A DNA stretch of 64,000 bases from Quillaja saponaria. Taxonomy: Eukaryota; Streptophyta; Magnoliopsida; Fabales; Quillajaceae. The stretch spans positions 10,930,001-10,994,000 of the forward strand of contig CM055613.1 in assembly GCA_029379385.1 (NCBI GenBank), written 5' to 3'. The translations under genes were made by a program, and so were the position numbers. The notes beneath the pieces were generated by a model. It saw only the letters and a program-made list of their open reading frames with translations. It was not told the origin of the DNA and searched no databases. Shown here in pieces: positions 13,201 through 23,844 of the stretch; positions within the stretch are counted from its first letter, which is position 1; every line of letters begins with the position of its first letter.

Positions 13201-13991
13201 TTCCGTAATGAATTTTGATAAATATATAACCTACTGTTATAAGATAATGGCCTAATGGGCATGTGTATTCTTGAAGTTCATTCTAAATTCAAGGTGTGAT
13301 GTGAATCTAAAAGCTCATTTGGAGTTACTGTTATTATATTGATTGTGTTGTTTCTAGCATTTCTGGGTTGCAATTTCTATGGTGTTTTCGTTGCTGCCAC
13401 GGTATTCACCCTTCTGAAGCTATGTGGTAATTTCTCTTACCCCTATAGTACAAACTGTAAATCTCAAGTTTTTTTCTTTTCGTCCCTTTCCTTTTCCTTC
13501 TTGCCTTCAAAATCTTTCCTGTGCTATTGTAGACTTTCGCTTAACTCTTTATGTATGGTCATTACACAATGATAATATATATCATACTATCTTTTGATGT
13601 GTTAATCAACTTATGTGTTAAATGGTAGGGGATTCAGCTAACATATAACAACTTTTCTGGTTATCCACCAGAGATTGTTAAGAAAATGCCTAAAAAGAAT
13701 CTTACCGAGGAGTTGATAATAGTCCTAATACTTCCTATTGTTATCTGCATGAGATTGTTATTGTTTTAGTACATTCATTCATGCATGAACATTTATGTGT
13801 TTGTCTATGTGTAGTTTGCAAATGTCTTAACTCCTTTTCTTTTTTAAAGTTCTCATTAATCCCTACATTCCTCTTGTATTCTCTATATGTTTAGTTTCAA
13901 TGTCAGGTGTGGAGACTTCAAGCAGCTCTTGGCAAGCATACAGAGATCACGAAATACAGCCAACAAGAATTCGAAAGACTTAAAAATGAAA
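10267..13991 (+). pseudogene. Decayed transmembrane Fragile-X-F-associated / RING-type gene copy
   Basis: Degenerate copy of the plant family of multi-pass membrane proteins with a TMEM185-like domain and a C-terminal RING finger, presumed E3 ubiquitin ligases. Recognised pieces, in family order: 10267-10327 (PLLIPFELLLRIYLESLY); a 70-nt exon present three times at 10530-10599, 10661-10730 and 10792-10861 (NLKIVFLPLLTFEIIIAIGN in copies 2 and 3); 11795-11864 (MFRAFIQGDEESLSDEAIWE); 13358-13426 (HFWVAISM, then VAATVFTLLKLC in a shifted frame); about 13638-13712 (YNNFSGYPPEIVKKMPKKN); 13907-13991 (VWRLQAALGKHTEITKYSQQ). Exon 13358-13426 is 69 nt where 70 keep frame, so one base in its T run is lost. 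The exon ending at 13712 is followed by TT instead of GT. The first exons, the GWWDLFINFG region, the middle cysteine-rich part and the RING domain are missing. Splice junctions survive, so this is a decayed genomic copy, not a retrocopy. Confidence 0.82.
10509..10901 (+). repeat. Three tandem copies of a 131-bp unit containing a whole exon
   Basis: The unit starts GTATAGTTCATGGTTTTGCA and repeats at 10509, 10640 and 10771 with a period of exactly 131 bp, ending at about 10901. Each unit holds intron end, splice acceptor (TTTTGCAG), a 70-nt exon, donor (CAG then GTAACTCC) and the start of the next intron. Copies 2 and 3 appear identical as read; copy 1 differs at a few bases (for example TGG for CGG at the exon start and TTATCC for TGTTCC). 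Because 70 is not a multiple of three, using more than one copy would shift the frame. Confidence 0.95.
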
Positions 13992-14265
13992 ATTTCCATT
14001 TATTTTCTGAATCCAGGACATATAGTGCTTTTTTTAGCAATGTGCTTTTGTGATCTGAATCTGTGCTTTCTTAATTTGATGTCTCAACAGACCATCTTCA
14101 AATGGTCAGAGCGGACGGATCCGCCCAACATTTTACATGAGACTTATTGAAACTACACAGTTAGCTAACTAGACACACATAAGATATTCACCCTTCGCAA
14201 CACATCAATGAAAATGAAGTATCAAGCATTCATAACTAATATATCAAGCATTCATAAATAATATA
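13992..14265. other. Short interval between pseudogene and LAR gene
   Basis: The recognisable pseudogene stops near 13991 without a splice donor. Downstream there is a GC-richer patch around 14100-14130 that matched no domain I know. From 14221 a 22-bp repeat begins that runs into the last codons of the neighbouring minus-strand gene. This interval should include the 3' UTR of the LAR gene. Confidence 0.4.
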
Positions 14266-14286
14266 TCAAGCATTCATAACTATGCC
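14221..14286. repeat. 22-bp unit, three tandem copies, overlapping the LAR stop codon
   Basis: The unit ATCAAGCATTCATAACTAAT (plus AT) repeats at 14221, 14243 and 14265, with small differences between copies. The third copy includes the LAR stop codon (14266-14268 on the plus strand) and its last few codons (VMNA). The C-terminal residues and 3' UTR start are thus repeat-derived or the repeat was copied outward from the gene end. Confidence 0.85.
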
Positions 14287-15563
14287 TTCTGGTTTGGGAT
14301 TTGCAATGATGTTTTTTATCCCATCACTGCCTACTGCCTTGTCAACTACTTTTGCAACATCAACCATTTTCATAACAAATTCGTCTAAGCATTCGTCAAT
14401 TGCTCTGAATGGCGTGCTTGGATACAAAGAGCTCACTTCAATGTCCATACTGTCATCCATGGAGTAATTGACTTGGCATCCCTTAATGAATATGTCATGT
14501 GTAAGGGATGCCACAACACTTCGTGGAATGCACATCTCTGCAGTATGGAAAGAAAGTTAAGTTTTTGAAAACCGTAGCCATGCGGGATTTAAATTCGGAA
14601 TCTCTTATTTAAAGTTGATTTGTGAAAATGCATAATTAAACTCACCAAAGAAAAGAAGAGAAGTTATGAATAATTATATACCTTTGGCAGCAGAAAGAAG
14701 GTCGTCCTCAGTGATGGTTTCTCTAGGAAGTATGTATCCAATTTTTTTCTCCCAAAGAGAAGCAAGCTCGTTTATGCTAAACAAATTGCTTGATGGTCGA
14801 AAATGAACACATTTATTGACTGTCCTTGCATCATTTATTGACTTGATTGTGAATTTTCCGATATCGGTACCAGCCACAAAGTAAGCTGTAAAAAAATTAA
14901 ATAAAAAATATATATTATACAAGTGATCGCTGTTTTTATTATATTTTTACCTTATCCGTGGTCAAAATCATTTTAATTCGAGTTGTAAAATAAATATAAA
15001 ATAAGAAATGACCATTCTTAATGCTTGCTAACATATATAGTTGGTATAATATGTATGTATACACCTTTGACAGTGCCATCTCCATAGATTTTGAATTTGT
15101 CCAAAGGTGGCAGAACTTCAGCAGGATGAGTATTGTCATGGTAGGGCCAAGCAGCAATGGAGTTGCAACATATGTAAGTGTAGGGTATCCCAGCCGCCTC
15201 AATGGACCGTCTCACCTTTCTCTTCATATTGTACATATTTAAGCCTGGCTCCACGGGATCAGCTCTGTCAATGTCATGCCCAAATTCCGATGGCAAAAAT
15301 CTCTGCAACAATATTTGATATGTGACAAAATTTAAACTCAAAAAATCTAAGAATAGAACCCATATTTTTAAGATATGACATACCTTAACGGTCCCTACAG
15401 CTCTAATAGCTTCTACTAATACGAGTTGGTCCAGGGTACTTTCACCACCAACCACAGATATCACAACTTCAATGTTGTGCTCTTTCAAAGCCTTCTCCAT
15501 TAGATCCTGATCGTTAATTGAACCCTAGTAATTTCACAGACACAATCAAATTCAAACATGTAC

Positions 15564-15613
<50 letters not shown>

Positions 15614-15851
15614 CTTATTTTAATATTTTATTTATATATATAATATGAAAATGAGAGAGAGAGATGTGTACAGGTATAATTTGAGCTCCTCTTTCCTGAA
15701 GAAACTTGATGGTGTTGTTCTTGCATGGAGATGTTAAACCAGGCCGGATGAGAAGGTATGTGGGATGACCTGCATCGAGGCTAGCTTCAGCAATGAATCG
15801 GCCAATAAACCCGGTTGAACCGATGATCATGGTTCGGTTTGTCTCTGACAT
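14266..15851 (-). CDS. LAR: Leucoanthocyanidin reductase, complete, 5 exons
   Basis: NADPH-dependent reductase of the isoflavone-reductase-like (PIP, atypical short-chain dehydrogenase) family. In the flavonoid pathway LAR turns leucoanthocyanidins into 2,3-trans flavan-3-ols such as catechin and also acts on a cysteinyl-epicatechin conjugate, influencing proanthocyanidin chain length. Exons: 15851-15672, 15524-15384, 15302-15065, 14885-14682, 14537-14266; 1035 nt, 344 aa, all GT-AG and in phase. The nucleotide-binding loop is GSTGFIG (aa 11-17). The three LAR signatures are all present: RFLP (108-111), ICCN (151-154) and THD (267-269). H116 and K134 align by spacing with the catalytic His and Lys described in grapevine LAR1. 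NSIAAWPYHDN and VHFRPSSN also fit LAR better than isoflavone or pinoresinol reductases. The C-terminal tail is short. Intron 1 contains an (AT)n tract. A TATA-like AT stretch lies about 110 bp upstream of the ATG (near 15957-15969). The start at 15851 matches family length. Confidence 0.93.
15569..15610. repeat. (AT)n microsatellite in LAR intron 1
   Basis: About 20 uninterrupted AT dinucleotides lie in the first intron of the LAR gene, followed after about 40 bp by a short GA-rich run on the plus strand. It is likely length-variable between individuals. Confidence 0.9.
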
Positions 15852-17052
15852 CTTTCACTTCACTCTTAATTAGTGTAGTTCAAAAAATACTCATGAGCCA
15901 GACAACTAAACAAGTCTATATCTTGTGGAGGATGTGGTGGGGTGTGAATGAAGGGTCTTATTAAATAAAAGTCAGTGTGGGAACGTAGGGTGTGCTGGAA
16001 AATGTGTTTGGTGTGTGTGTGCTATGGTCATGTGCACAAGTTTGAAAATTAATTGGGTTTGGATGGTTTGGTGCAAATTATGTGATTGTTACTGTGTTTG
16101 TATTTTATTATATGCTACGAATGGATATTTTATTTAATATTTTAGGTTCTTCCATTATTGATGTTTATATTTATTTATTTAACATTTCAGGTTCTTCCAT
16201 TATTGATGTTTATATTTATATTTATTTTTATTTTTTGGTAAGGGATGTTTATATTTATTTATATGAGTATCTGTGTTAGCTGAAATAACAAAAAATTATT
16301 TATCAAATTGCAACTATGACTGCAATGATTGCAATGATTTCTATAAAAGTTGTAGGTTTGGTCGGCGATTACGTTTAGATGGGATTTAATAATTTGATAT
16401 GGGCCGTTTGGTCTATGTCCTTGACTTGTAGATGAGCTCGTGAATCATATTATTAGAATTCAACTAATAATGATTTGTAATTTGTACCGAAAACACTAAT
16501 TAATTAATAATCTATACTATTTGGTTTTCAAAATATTACATTTTATAGTTTTACCTTTCCAAGTACCAAGAGAATATTATCATATAGTATTTATTAATTG
16601 AAAAAGATTTTATCTCTATTATTAATTAGCTGATCCTATTTACTTTCCTAAGATAAATTATCAACTATCTACTAATAATTAAGAGAATTTAATGACAGCT
16701 TTAAATATGTTTTTTATCTAAAATATTTACTATTCTATTATTGGCTATTAGATTTTTTGTTTTCTAACTTGCAACTAAACTTATTTTTAAAAGAAAAATG
16801 AGAGGCACGCTACTTCTCAAATCATTTTTTTTCTTCCTTTTACTAAACTACATATTTAATCTCTAAATTATGATCAATTTTTCAATTTGCATGGTTTCTA
16901 ATATTTCAAATCCATCAATTTCATTCTTACATCTTAAAAAGTCCAGCAATATGTTTAACATAACTCTAAAGACTAATTTGATATGTAAGAATTGTGATTT
17001 TATTTCATATATGATATCATCAAATGATCATTATTTCATTTAGTATGTATTT
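15852..17052. promoter_or_regulatory. LAR upstream region; no gene
   Basis: This 1.2 kb lies upstream of the minus-strand LAR gene and should hold its promoter. A short direct repeat (AGGTTCTTCCATTATTGATG and following bases) occurs at 16144 and 16189 with a period of 45 bp. The rest is AT-rich and shows no open frame with family resemblance. No convincing MYB or bHLH element cluster was pinned down by eye. Confidence 0.4.
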
Positions 17053-18216
17053 GGCTAAATTAGACTATTTGTCCATATGGTTTACATAAAATTCAGTTTG
17101 GTCTTTGAAACATTACATTCATGTCACTTAAATTGTTGTCGACACCTTTTGTCATATTTTGTCTGAATTAACTTAATAACACTTGATACTATTGTTCCTT
17201 ATAATTTAACAGAGATTCAATTTGATCTTTTTATTTTAAAATACTACAATCAGGTAATCATAATTTCAAATTTATGTTAATAAAGGCTTTCTCCATTTTC
17301 AAAATCTTGTGACTTACGTCTTGTAGAAGTAATTTTCTTCAATTTTACAAACATCCCAAAATCAGTAAGATATAAACTTGATGGGTTTTCTATCTTGTAA
17401 CAGGATTACATCCAATTCTATATCAACACAACACGTGATGACATGACACGTCACCATATTATTTGACATGTAATTCTATTTATAGCAGTTTAAGGCTCTT
17501 AGGGACTTAAACTTCCCTTTCACTCTCTCTCTCTAAGTATATATTTGTTTATTTCTCTACTCAAACTAAACAAGCCTAGACAAATCCATCAAATTTAGAT
17601 GACAGTGACCTAGAAGCAGCCACCAAGGGTTTCTCTGACCACAACCTTGCAGGGAAGAGGCAAGATTTTGACTATAAATATAATAAAATTTTATTTAAAA
17701 AAAAAATAGTAATCTATATATTAAATATTTTTACAATTATAATCAGTAATAAATATTATATTTATAGGACATTTACAATCCGTAAAAAGTACTATAAATA
17801 TTGTATTAGGGTCTACGAACCTTCGCGAGGTTGCTGTGTAAGATACAGCAACCCATAACTTCTATTTAAGGGTAGGTGGTAGACTAGGATCCAAATCCTC
17901 CACTTTTCTTGTTAGATTAGAAGATGAGGTGGTATGAAAGTTAGGTTCTGAAATAAAGATTACGGAAAAATTAAATTTATTTTTTAATTAAATTTATATT
18001 TGTAAGAGAAAAATAGTATTTCTCTCACACCTTTCACCCATTATTATACTTAGGTGAACATCTAGATTATTGCCATGTGTACTTTTATAATTCAACCATT
18101 AAAATTCAATCAACTTAAAAAAGTTAAGATTAACTATTAAGGAGTAGGAAACTAAAAGAGACTCCTTTCTTCCATCTCTTCCTACCAAAAGATTCTTGTA
18201 TAATTTTTTACCTATC

Positions 18217-21200
18217 TGTAATATCCTTGAATTTTAAGATGATGCATAAATACACATTTACATGTTTTTGTATTTGTATAATTTGTTAGTATGTTGAATA
18301 GTCTCAAGTCAGTGAAATTAGAAGATAAGATATGTGCTTGGTATTAAATATAATCAATATGTGTCCATGTAACTTATGTTTGTATATGTGATCACTTAAG
18401 ATGAGAATAATAATCAATATAAGTTAATTGATGAATGATATATTTTAATATGTTGATATTGAGTTGACAAAGAAATAGACATAAAATAGAATGATATTAC
18501 ACTTGGTGAAAGATGTCAACATATAACACTAAAATTAATATAATCTACAAAATGCATAAGTGGAATAATAGATGAATAAGTGAAGAGGTATACTATAACA
18601 TCCTACAAATTCAACATTGTGTTTGAATTCCTCATTCCTTGGTTGCATAACTAATGAGTGTTTTTGAATTACTTAAAGATAATTCTTGTCAATTCTATAT
18701 GCTACTTGTTTGTATGATTCATTGGTTGTAAGTATGAATAAGTCTAAAAGACGAATAAAACATGATTATACAATGTTGTTTGACTGGCAAATTGGACCTA
18801 TGCATCCTTAATTGTTCATATTTTAAGATATAGTTGTCCAAATGAAACTTGGTTTGATGCATTCGAAAATAGACTCATGAAACTTTAAAATGACATATGA
18901 TTTATAATATTTGGACTTGTAAATTAGTTCAAGTAATTCATCAAAGTTTGGTTAAAATTTTAAAAATGTAAGATTCTGGCAAATTGACCTTTCATCGGTT
19001 AAAATAGCACAACTTGGGCTAGGAGAATGAAAATGACAATCTATTTGTTGGCAAAATTAACCATATATCTTTCCATGAATGTTTTATGTGTAACATTAAT
19101 GATCCAATTAGTACAGTTAAAACAGTAAAGGAGAAAGAAAATTTGTATGCATGTGATAAGTCAATATGTGTGTTGAATTATCTTACAAACAATTATTATG
19201 TGTATACATTATTAATAAATGGTATAATAGCAATAGTTGGAGGTATAATGTATAATACCCTAAACATGGATCAATATGTATAGAAGCATGTTTGTGCCTT
19301 AGTGGATTGTGACATTATAAAGCACTACTTGTTATGATATTAGGTTGAAATGAGTGTCTGAGATAGAGAATTAGGTAATGGTTCTGTTTCATTATTATTT
19401 TTGTTCTTTTTCTTTATTTTCTATAGAGAGAGTGTGTGTGGAAAGAGTCTTAAAAGTGAGAAAGTTTTGCATGTCTAGGTTGATGGCATGGGCAGAGAGA
19501 GTTGGGTTTAAATCTTTGGTTGTTGTCTTGTTGTGAGCTTGTTGATGAATAAATGAGTTGTTTTTGAGAGAGTTTGAATGGGAATTTTGGCCAAGAGTTG
19601 AAGAAGGAGTGAAGCTTAGGCTATGTAGATAAATTCAAAAGTTTTGAAAGAGCTGGTTCCAAGTAGATTTGGAGGAAAAGCCTTCAATTCAAAAGCAAGT
19701 TATGTTCTTACTAAACTGTAGAAAGTTCTGTGATTCAGGCTGTGTTTGAATGATTTATATGCTAAATCAACCAAGGGTTTCTGAAAAAGAGTTGTTTCTA
19801 ACACCTTGAGGGACAATTTTAGAGTTTCTTGGAGTCTAATTGTATGTAGAATGTAATCTGAAAGTCTTGAAATTTAGTTCTGGGTTTTGCTGAGCAAGAG
19901 GTGCTTTGCTCTTTACTCTGTTGAGTGTAACTTTGTTTTGGGTATCTTATAGGTCAAATTAGATATTGAGGTTTGAAGAAGAAGTGCAGAGGAAGCAATT
20001 TTGTGAATTTTTTTTGTTGGTCTATTTGGAGGTTGAAAAGCGTGGTTTGCTAACCAAGCAGAGGCTAGACCCTGCTTTTCTTTGTTTTGTATATCTGCTG
20101 ATATATGGTTATGGGACTTGATGTGTTAAGAAGCATGCATAAGTGTAATTTGTTCTAAAGTTATGTAGTTGTTGTATTATGCTCTATTTACTGAGATGAT
20201 ATTAGAATACATTCATATTCATATGATGCATTGTATGACCTGTCTACTGAGATGTATATCTCATCCTTCTGTGTTTTAATAATTTTCAGAAATTGAGTGA
20301 CACATTGGCAGCAAGGAGGAGCCACTTGTATGTGCAAGACTTGTTGGGAGTCTATTATGTGAAGGAAAAGTAAAATGGTTGGGTATCCATGTTATGGGCT
20401 GCTTTTTGTACTTGTAAATAGTTAAGATCCATGGTTAATTTGTGAGGAGTATTCAATTGTAATTATGATAAAGGCATGTATATTTAGATAAATAAAGAAA
20501 TTATGTTTTCAATCAGACTTGTATTGAGGATTAAAATTTGTAACCTATGCAAATGAAATGACTAAACAAGAATATGGACATGTTCATTAACTCAAAAAAA
20601 TTGAAACTTTTATTTTTGTGTGAAACCTCTATATTTGTTAAAGACAAGAATCGAATCACTCAGTAACCATCTTGGTAAAATAACTTATTCACTTAAGATT
20701 TTTATGTCTTAGTAAGAGACTTGATATAAAACCCACATAATAAGGGTTTTGCTCTATAAGGTGGGTAACAAGTATTTTATAGATTGGTGAGTAGTTCATT
20801 GGCAACAAGTGAGTAAGCTAAAAATACAAGACATGATTGGATTAATGCTATGTTTAAACAAAGTGGACTTTTTGTGGCTGTTTTGTATTCATACTTGGTT
20901 GTATAATTATACAATAACATTTTAGGAGTTAGTAAATGAGAGGTGTACACGATTTGTAATTAAAATGGGAATTGAATTAATTAAATCGATGTATAATTTG
21001 AAGGACATTAAAAGAAAGTATTCTAGTTGAGTTTTGTGTTGGTAAGTCTTAGTTACTTAAGCAATAAGTAATCAACTATAATTCAGTTAGTGATGGATAT
21101 AACTAAAGTAAAGATAAAATGGAATTGTTGTTATCTAGCTTGAAGATAGGGTAAGCAAGAGCTTGAAGTAAATTATATGGACCAATAGTACAATTTAACC

Positions 21201-21930
21201 TTTTATTGTTTTAATTTGTGAGGAGTATTCAGTTGTAATTATGATAAAGGCATGTATATTTAGATAAATAAAGAAATTATGTTTTCAATCAAACTTGTAT
21301 TGAGAATTAAAATTTGTAACCTATGCAAATGAAATGACTAAACAAGAATATGGACATGTTCATTAACTCAAAAAAAAAAAAATGAAACCTCTATATTTGT
21401 TAAAGACAAGAATCGAATCACTTAGTAACCAACTTGGTAAAATAACTGATTCACTTAAGATTTTTATGTCTTGGTAAGGGACTTGGATATAAAACCCACA
21501 TAATAAAGGTTTTGCTCTATAAGGTGTGTGACAAGCATTTTATAGATTGGTGAGTAGTTCATTGGCAACAAGTGAGTAAGCTGAAAATACAAGACATGAT
21601 TGGATTAATGCTATGTTTAAGCAAAGTAGAATTTTTGTGGCTGTTTTGAATTCATACTTGGTTGTATAATTGTACAACGACATTTTAGGAGTTAGTAAAT
21701 GAGAGGTGTACACAATTTGTAATTAAAATGGGAATTGAAATGAACTAAATCTATGTATAATTTGAAGGACATTAAAAGAAAGTATTCTAGTTGAGTTTTG
21801 TGTTGGTAAGTCTTAGTTACTTAAGCAATAATTGGTTAAGGAATCAACTATAATTCAGTTAGTGATGGATAACTAAAGTAAAGATAAAATGGAATTGTTG
21901 TTATCTAGCTTGAAAATAGGGTAAGCAAGA
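18217..21930 (+). mobile_element. Degenerate LTR-like sequence (Ty3/gypsy type suspected)
   Basis: The stretch starts TGTAATATCC and shows the general look of long plant gypsy LTRs: no coding capacity, a TTTGGACTTG/ATTAGTTCAAG region, and a later segment (about 20220-20530) with GAGATGTATATCTCATCC, a GAGTGACACATTGGCAGCAAGG-like region, then a polyadenylation-like GATAAATAAAGAAATTATG. A CCTATC hexamer at 18211-18216 recurs at 22162-22167 and could be a target-site duplication, but the right end does not finish in CA. No gag, protease, integrase or reverse-transcriptase frame is present. The assignment rests on overall resemblance only. Confidence 0.35.
20436..21930 (+). repeat. Tandem duplication of about 720 bp with a 51-bp bridge
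   Basis: Copy 1 spans 20436-21160 and copy 2 spans 21212-21930, both running from TAATTTGTGAGGAGTATTC to GGGTAAGCAAGA, at an offset of 776 bp at the start. The copies differ by scattered substitutions and small indels, so the duplication is not very recent. The bridge 21161-21211 is not part of either copy: its sequence from 21165 (GAAGTAAATTATATGGACCA) matches 23809-23857, the inverted end described for the composite element. This links the duplication with a second rearrangement. Confidence 0.9.
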
Positions 21931-22716
21931 TCTTAGTAATCAAATAATTATGCATTTGAAGTTGCATTACTAGAATCCATTAGTGAGCAAATTGGACAAG
22001 TCACTGTAATCAAGTTATGAATAGTCATTTAATCAAATGCATGTATAACAAATATATCTCTTAATAATATGCACAATAAGTTTATTGATAACTCAAGTAT
22101 GCAAGATGAACTAAGAGAAAATATTATATTGTTGATTCGTGGGAGTTATGGTGGGCTCTAGCCTATCTTAATTTTTATGTCAATCATTACTCCTATTTCA
22201 GGTCAGTGACATTTTTCAATGATGTTTTGTTTTTGTTTTTTCTTTATGGCTATCGTATATCTATCAATAGAATTTTGAAGGGAGATTTTGTTTTGTTTTG
22301 TAGAAATAGAACTTAAATTGCTGGGAGAATGTTTATTCTTTTCATTTTTATCAAATCTACAGCTGAAATTTCAATATTTCACCATGAAAATTGCTAATAT
22401 TTGCAAGAGAAATTAAGGTTTTGATTTTTCTTTTAAGGTTTTTAGTTGAAAAAGAAAATCTCAAATATTTATTTTGTTTTGTTAAGAAAAGTGTAATGGT
22501 GCAAGCTATGTGGAGTTATTGTGGGATGTGAAATGAATGATGGGTCTCGATTGTATATGGTTGAAATTAACCTTCCAAGAATCCTTTGGCAAGAGAGTGA
22601 CGGAAGAAGAAAATGAGTCTATGTTAGTGTCAATTTTTTATTCCGTTAAAGTAAGAAGTTAATATTATTATTATTTTTTTTTAAAGTTGAGTAAATTTTA
22701 CCTATTCCATACACAT

Positions 22717-23173
22717 AGGGGTGTCAACGAGCCGAGCTCTAGCAAAGTTCGGCTCAGCTCGTCTCACTTTAAGCAAGCTCGAGCTCGTCTCAGGCTCTCG
22801 AACTTAAGCTCGTTAAGGGCTCTTGAAGATTTTTTAAAAATTCTAAAAAAAATTTGTAGGCAAGAACAGTTGAACCCAAAACCACTTAGTAAGTATTTGT
22901 GTAAATTATCACTAAACCAAGTAACAATTTATGTTGGTTTTTATTTATTTATATAAATAGATTTATTATAAATATATATATAAATAATAAATTTATTAAA
23001 TAATATTAAACGAGCTAGCTTACGAGCCGAGCTTTAGAAAGATTGAGTTCGCTCGTTTTACTAAACGAGCTTAAAATAAAGCTCAAGATTGGGTCGTTTA
23101 AAAAACTAGCCGAGCTTGATCTAAGCTCTTAACGAGTAGTTCACGAGCTAGCTCGGCTCATTGCCACCCTTAC
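22717..23173. mobile_element. hAT-type MITE with 8-bp target-site duplication
   Basis: The element starts AGGGGTGTCAACGAGCCG and ends so that its reverse complement begins GTAAGGGTGGCAATGAGCCG, giving terminal inverted repeats rich in GAGCCGAGCT. Sub-terminal GAGCTCG/CGAGCT motifs recur through both arms. It is flanked by ATACACAT at 22709-22716 and at 23174-23181, a perfect 8-bp duplication as left by hAT transposases. At 457 bp it encodes nothing; an open frame at its left end is chance. The GAGCCGAGC ends resemble a widespread family of plant non-autonomous hAT elements. Confidence 0.8.
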
Positions 23174-23844
23174 ATACACATGAAAATAGTCTAGATGTGC
23201 GCCAAGGGGTAATGGGTGGAAGGTGAATGGAGAGGAGCTTGATTCATATCACATTACCTACATTATGGTTTACAAGTTTTTCATTTTTTCAACCTTGTTT
23301 TTTCATATTATCATTTTACCTACATGAGATTAACACTAATATCAGTTAACTCACTTTTATAATTTTCATTCATTTTTCATCCAATTACTATAATAATAAG
23401 TTTGACATATGCAAGTTAACTTAATAGTTTTTATTAAGTTAAAATGAAAACAACTAACACAATTTTTTTTATTAAAAATAATAAAAAATAGATAGAGGTA
23501 GACTAACTGATAATTATGTCAATCTTGAGTGGATAAAGTGATAGTACATGAACCAGTGTAGGTTGATAAACTAAAATTCATGTAAATTGCAGATAAGTAA
23601 AGTGATAATTGCCCTATCATTATTATACAAGTCACATGGAAGTTTTTTATTTTTTATTTGTCTGGTGCATCATGTGGTTAAACCGCATACATCAACATTT
23701 GTCAAGTGACGTAAAGTTAATATGAACAAAATAAGATAAAATTGATTTGATTTTGAAACTATAAAATCCAATTGTGACATTTAATATATAAGAACTAAAT
23801 TGAAATTTGAAGTAAATTATATGGATCAATAGTACAATTTAACC

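Larger units (their letters stand above)
17053..23844. mobile_element. Possible large composite element with inverted ends, carrying nested insertions
   Basis: The sequence beginning at 17053 (GGCTAAATTAGACTATTTGT) resembles the reverse complement of the sequence ending at 23844 (GGTTAAATTGTACTATTGAT). Similarity goes on for roughly 80-100 bp, including CCATAT..TTTAC and a TGTCAC block. These could be ends of one non-autonomous Mutator-like element or two solo ends of the same family. No clear target-site duplication was found next to them. Inside lie LTR-like sequence, a 0.7-kb tandem duplication and a hAT MITE. No transposase frame survives. Confidence 0.35.

Noticed and set aside
13339..13572. 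77-aa plus-strand open frame as a separate small protein
   Set aside because: Its start is the frame-shifted pseudogene exon and the rest is intron; it is not an independent gene.
18217..22161. Complete LTR retrotransposon bounded by CCTATC
   Set aside because: No coding domains, no second LTR, and the right end lacks a CA terminus; kept only as a low-confidence LTR-like region.
22687..22956. 89-aa plus-strand open frame
   Set aside because: It lies mostly inside the hAT MITE inverted repeat; chance frame in GAGCTC-rich repeats.
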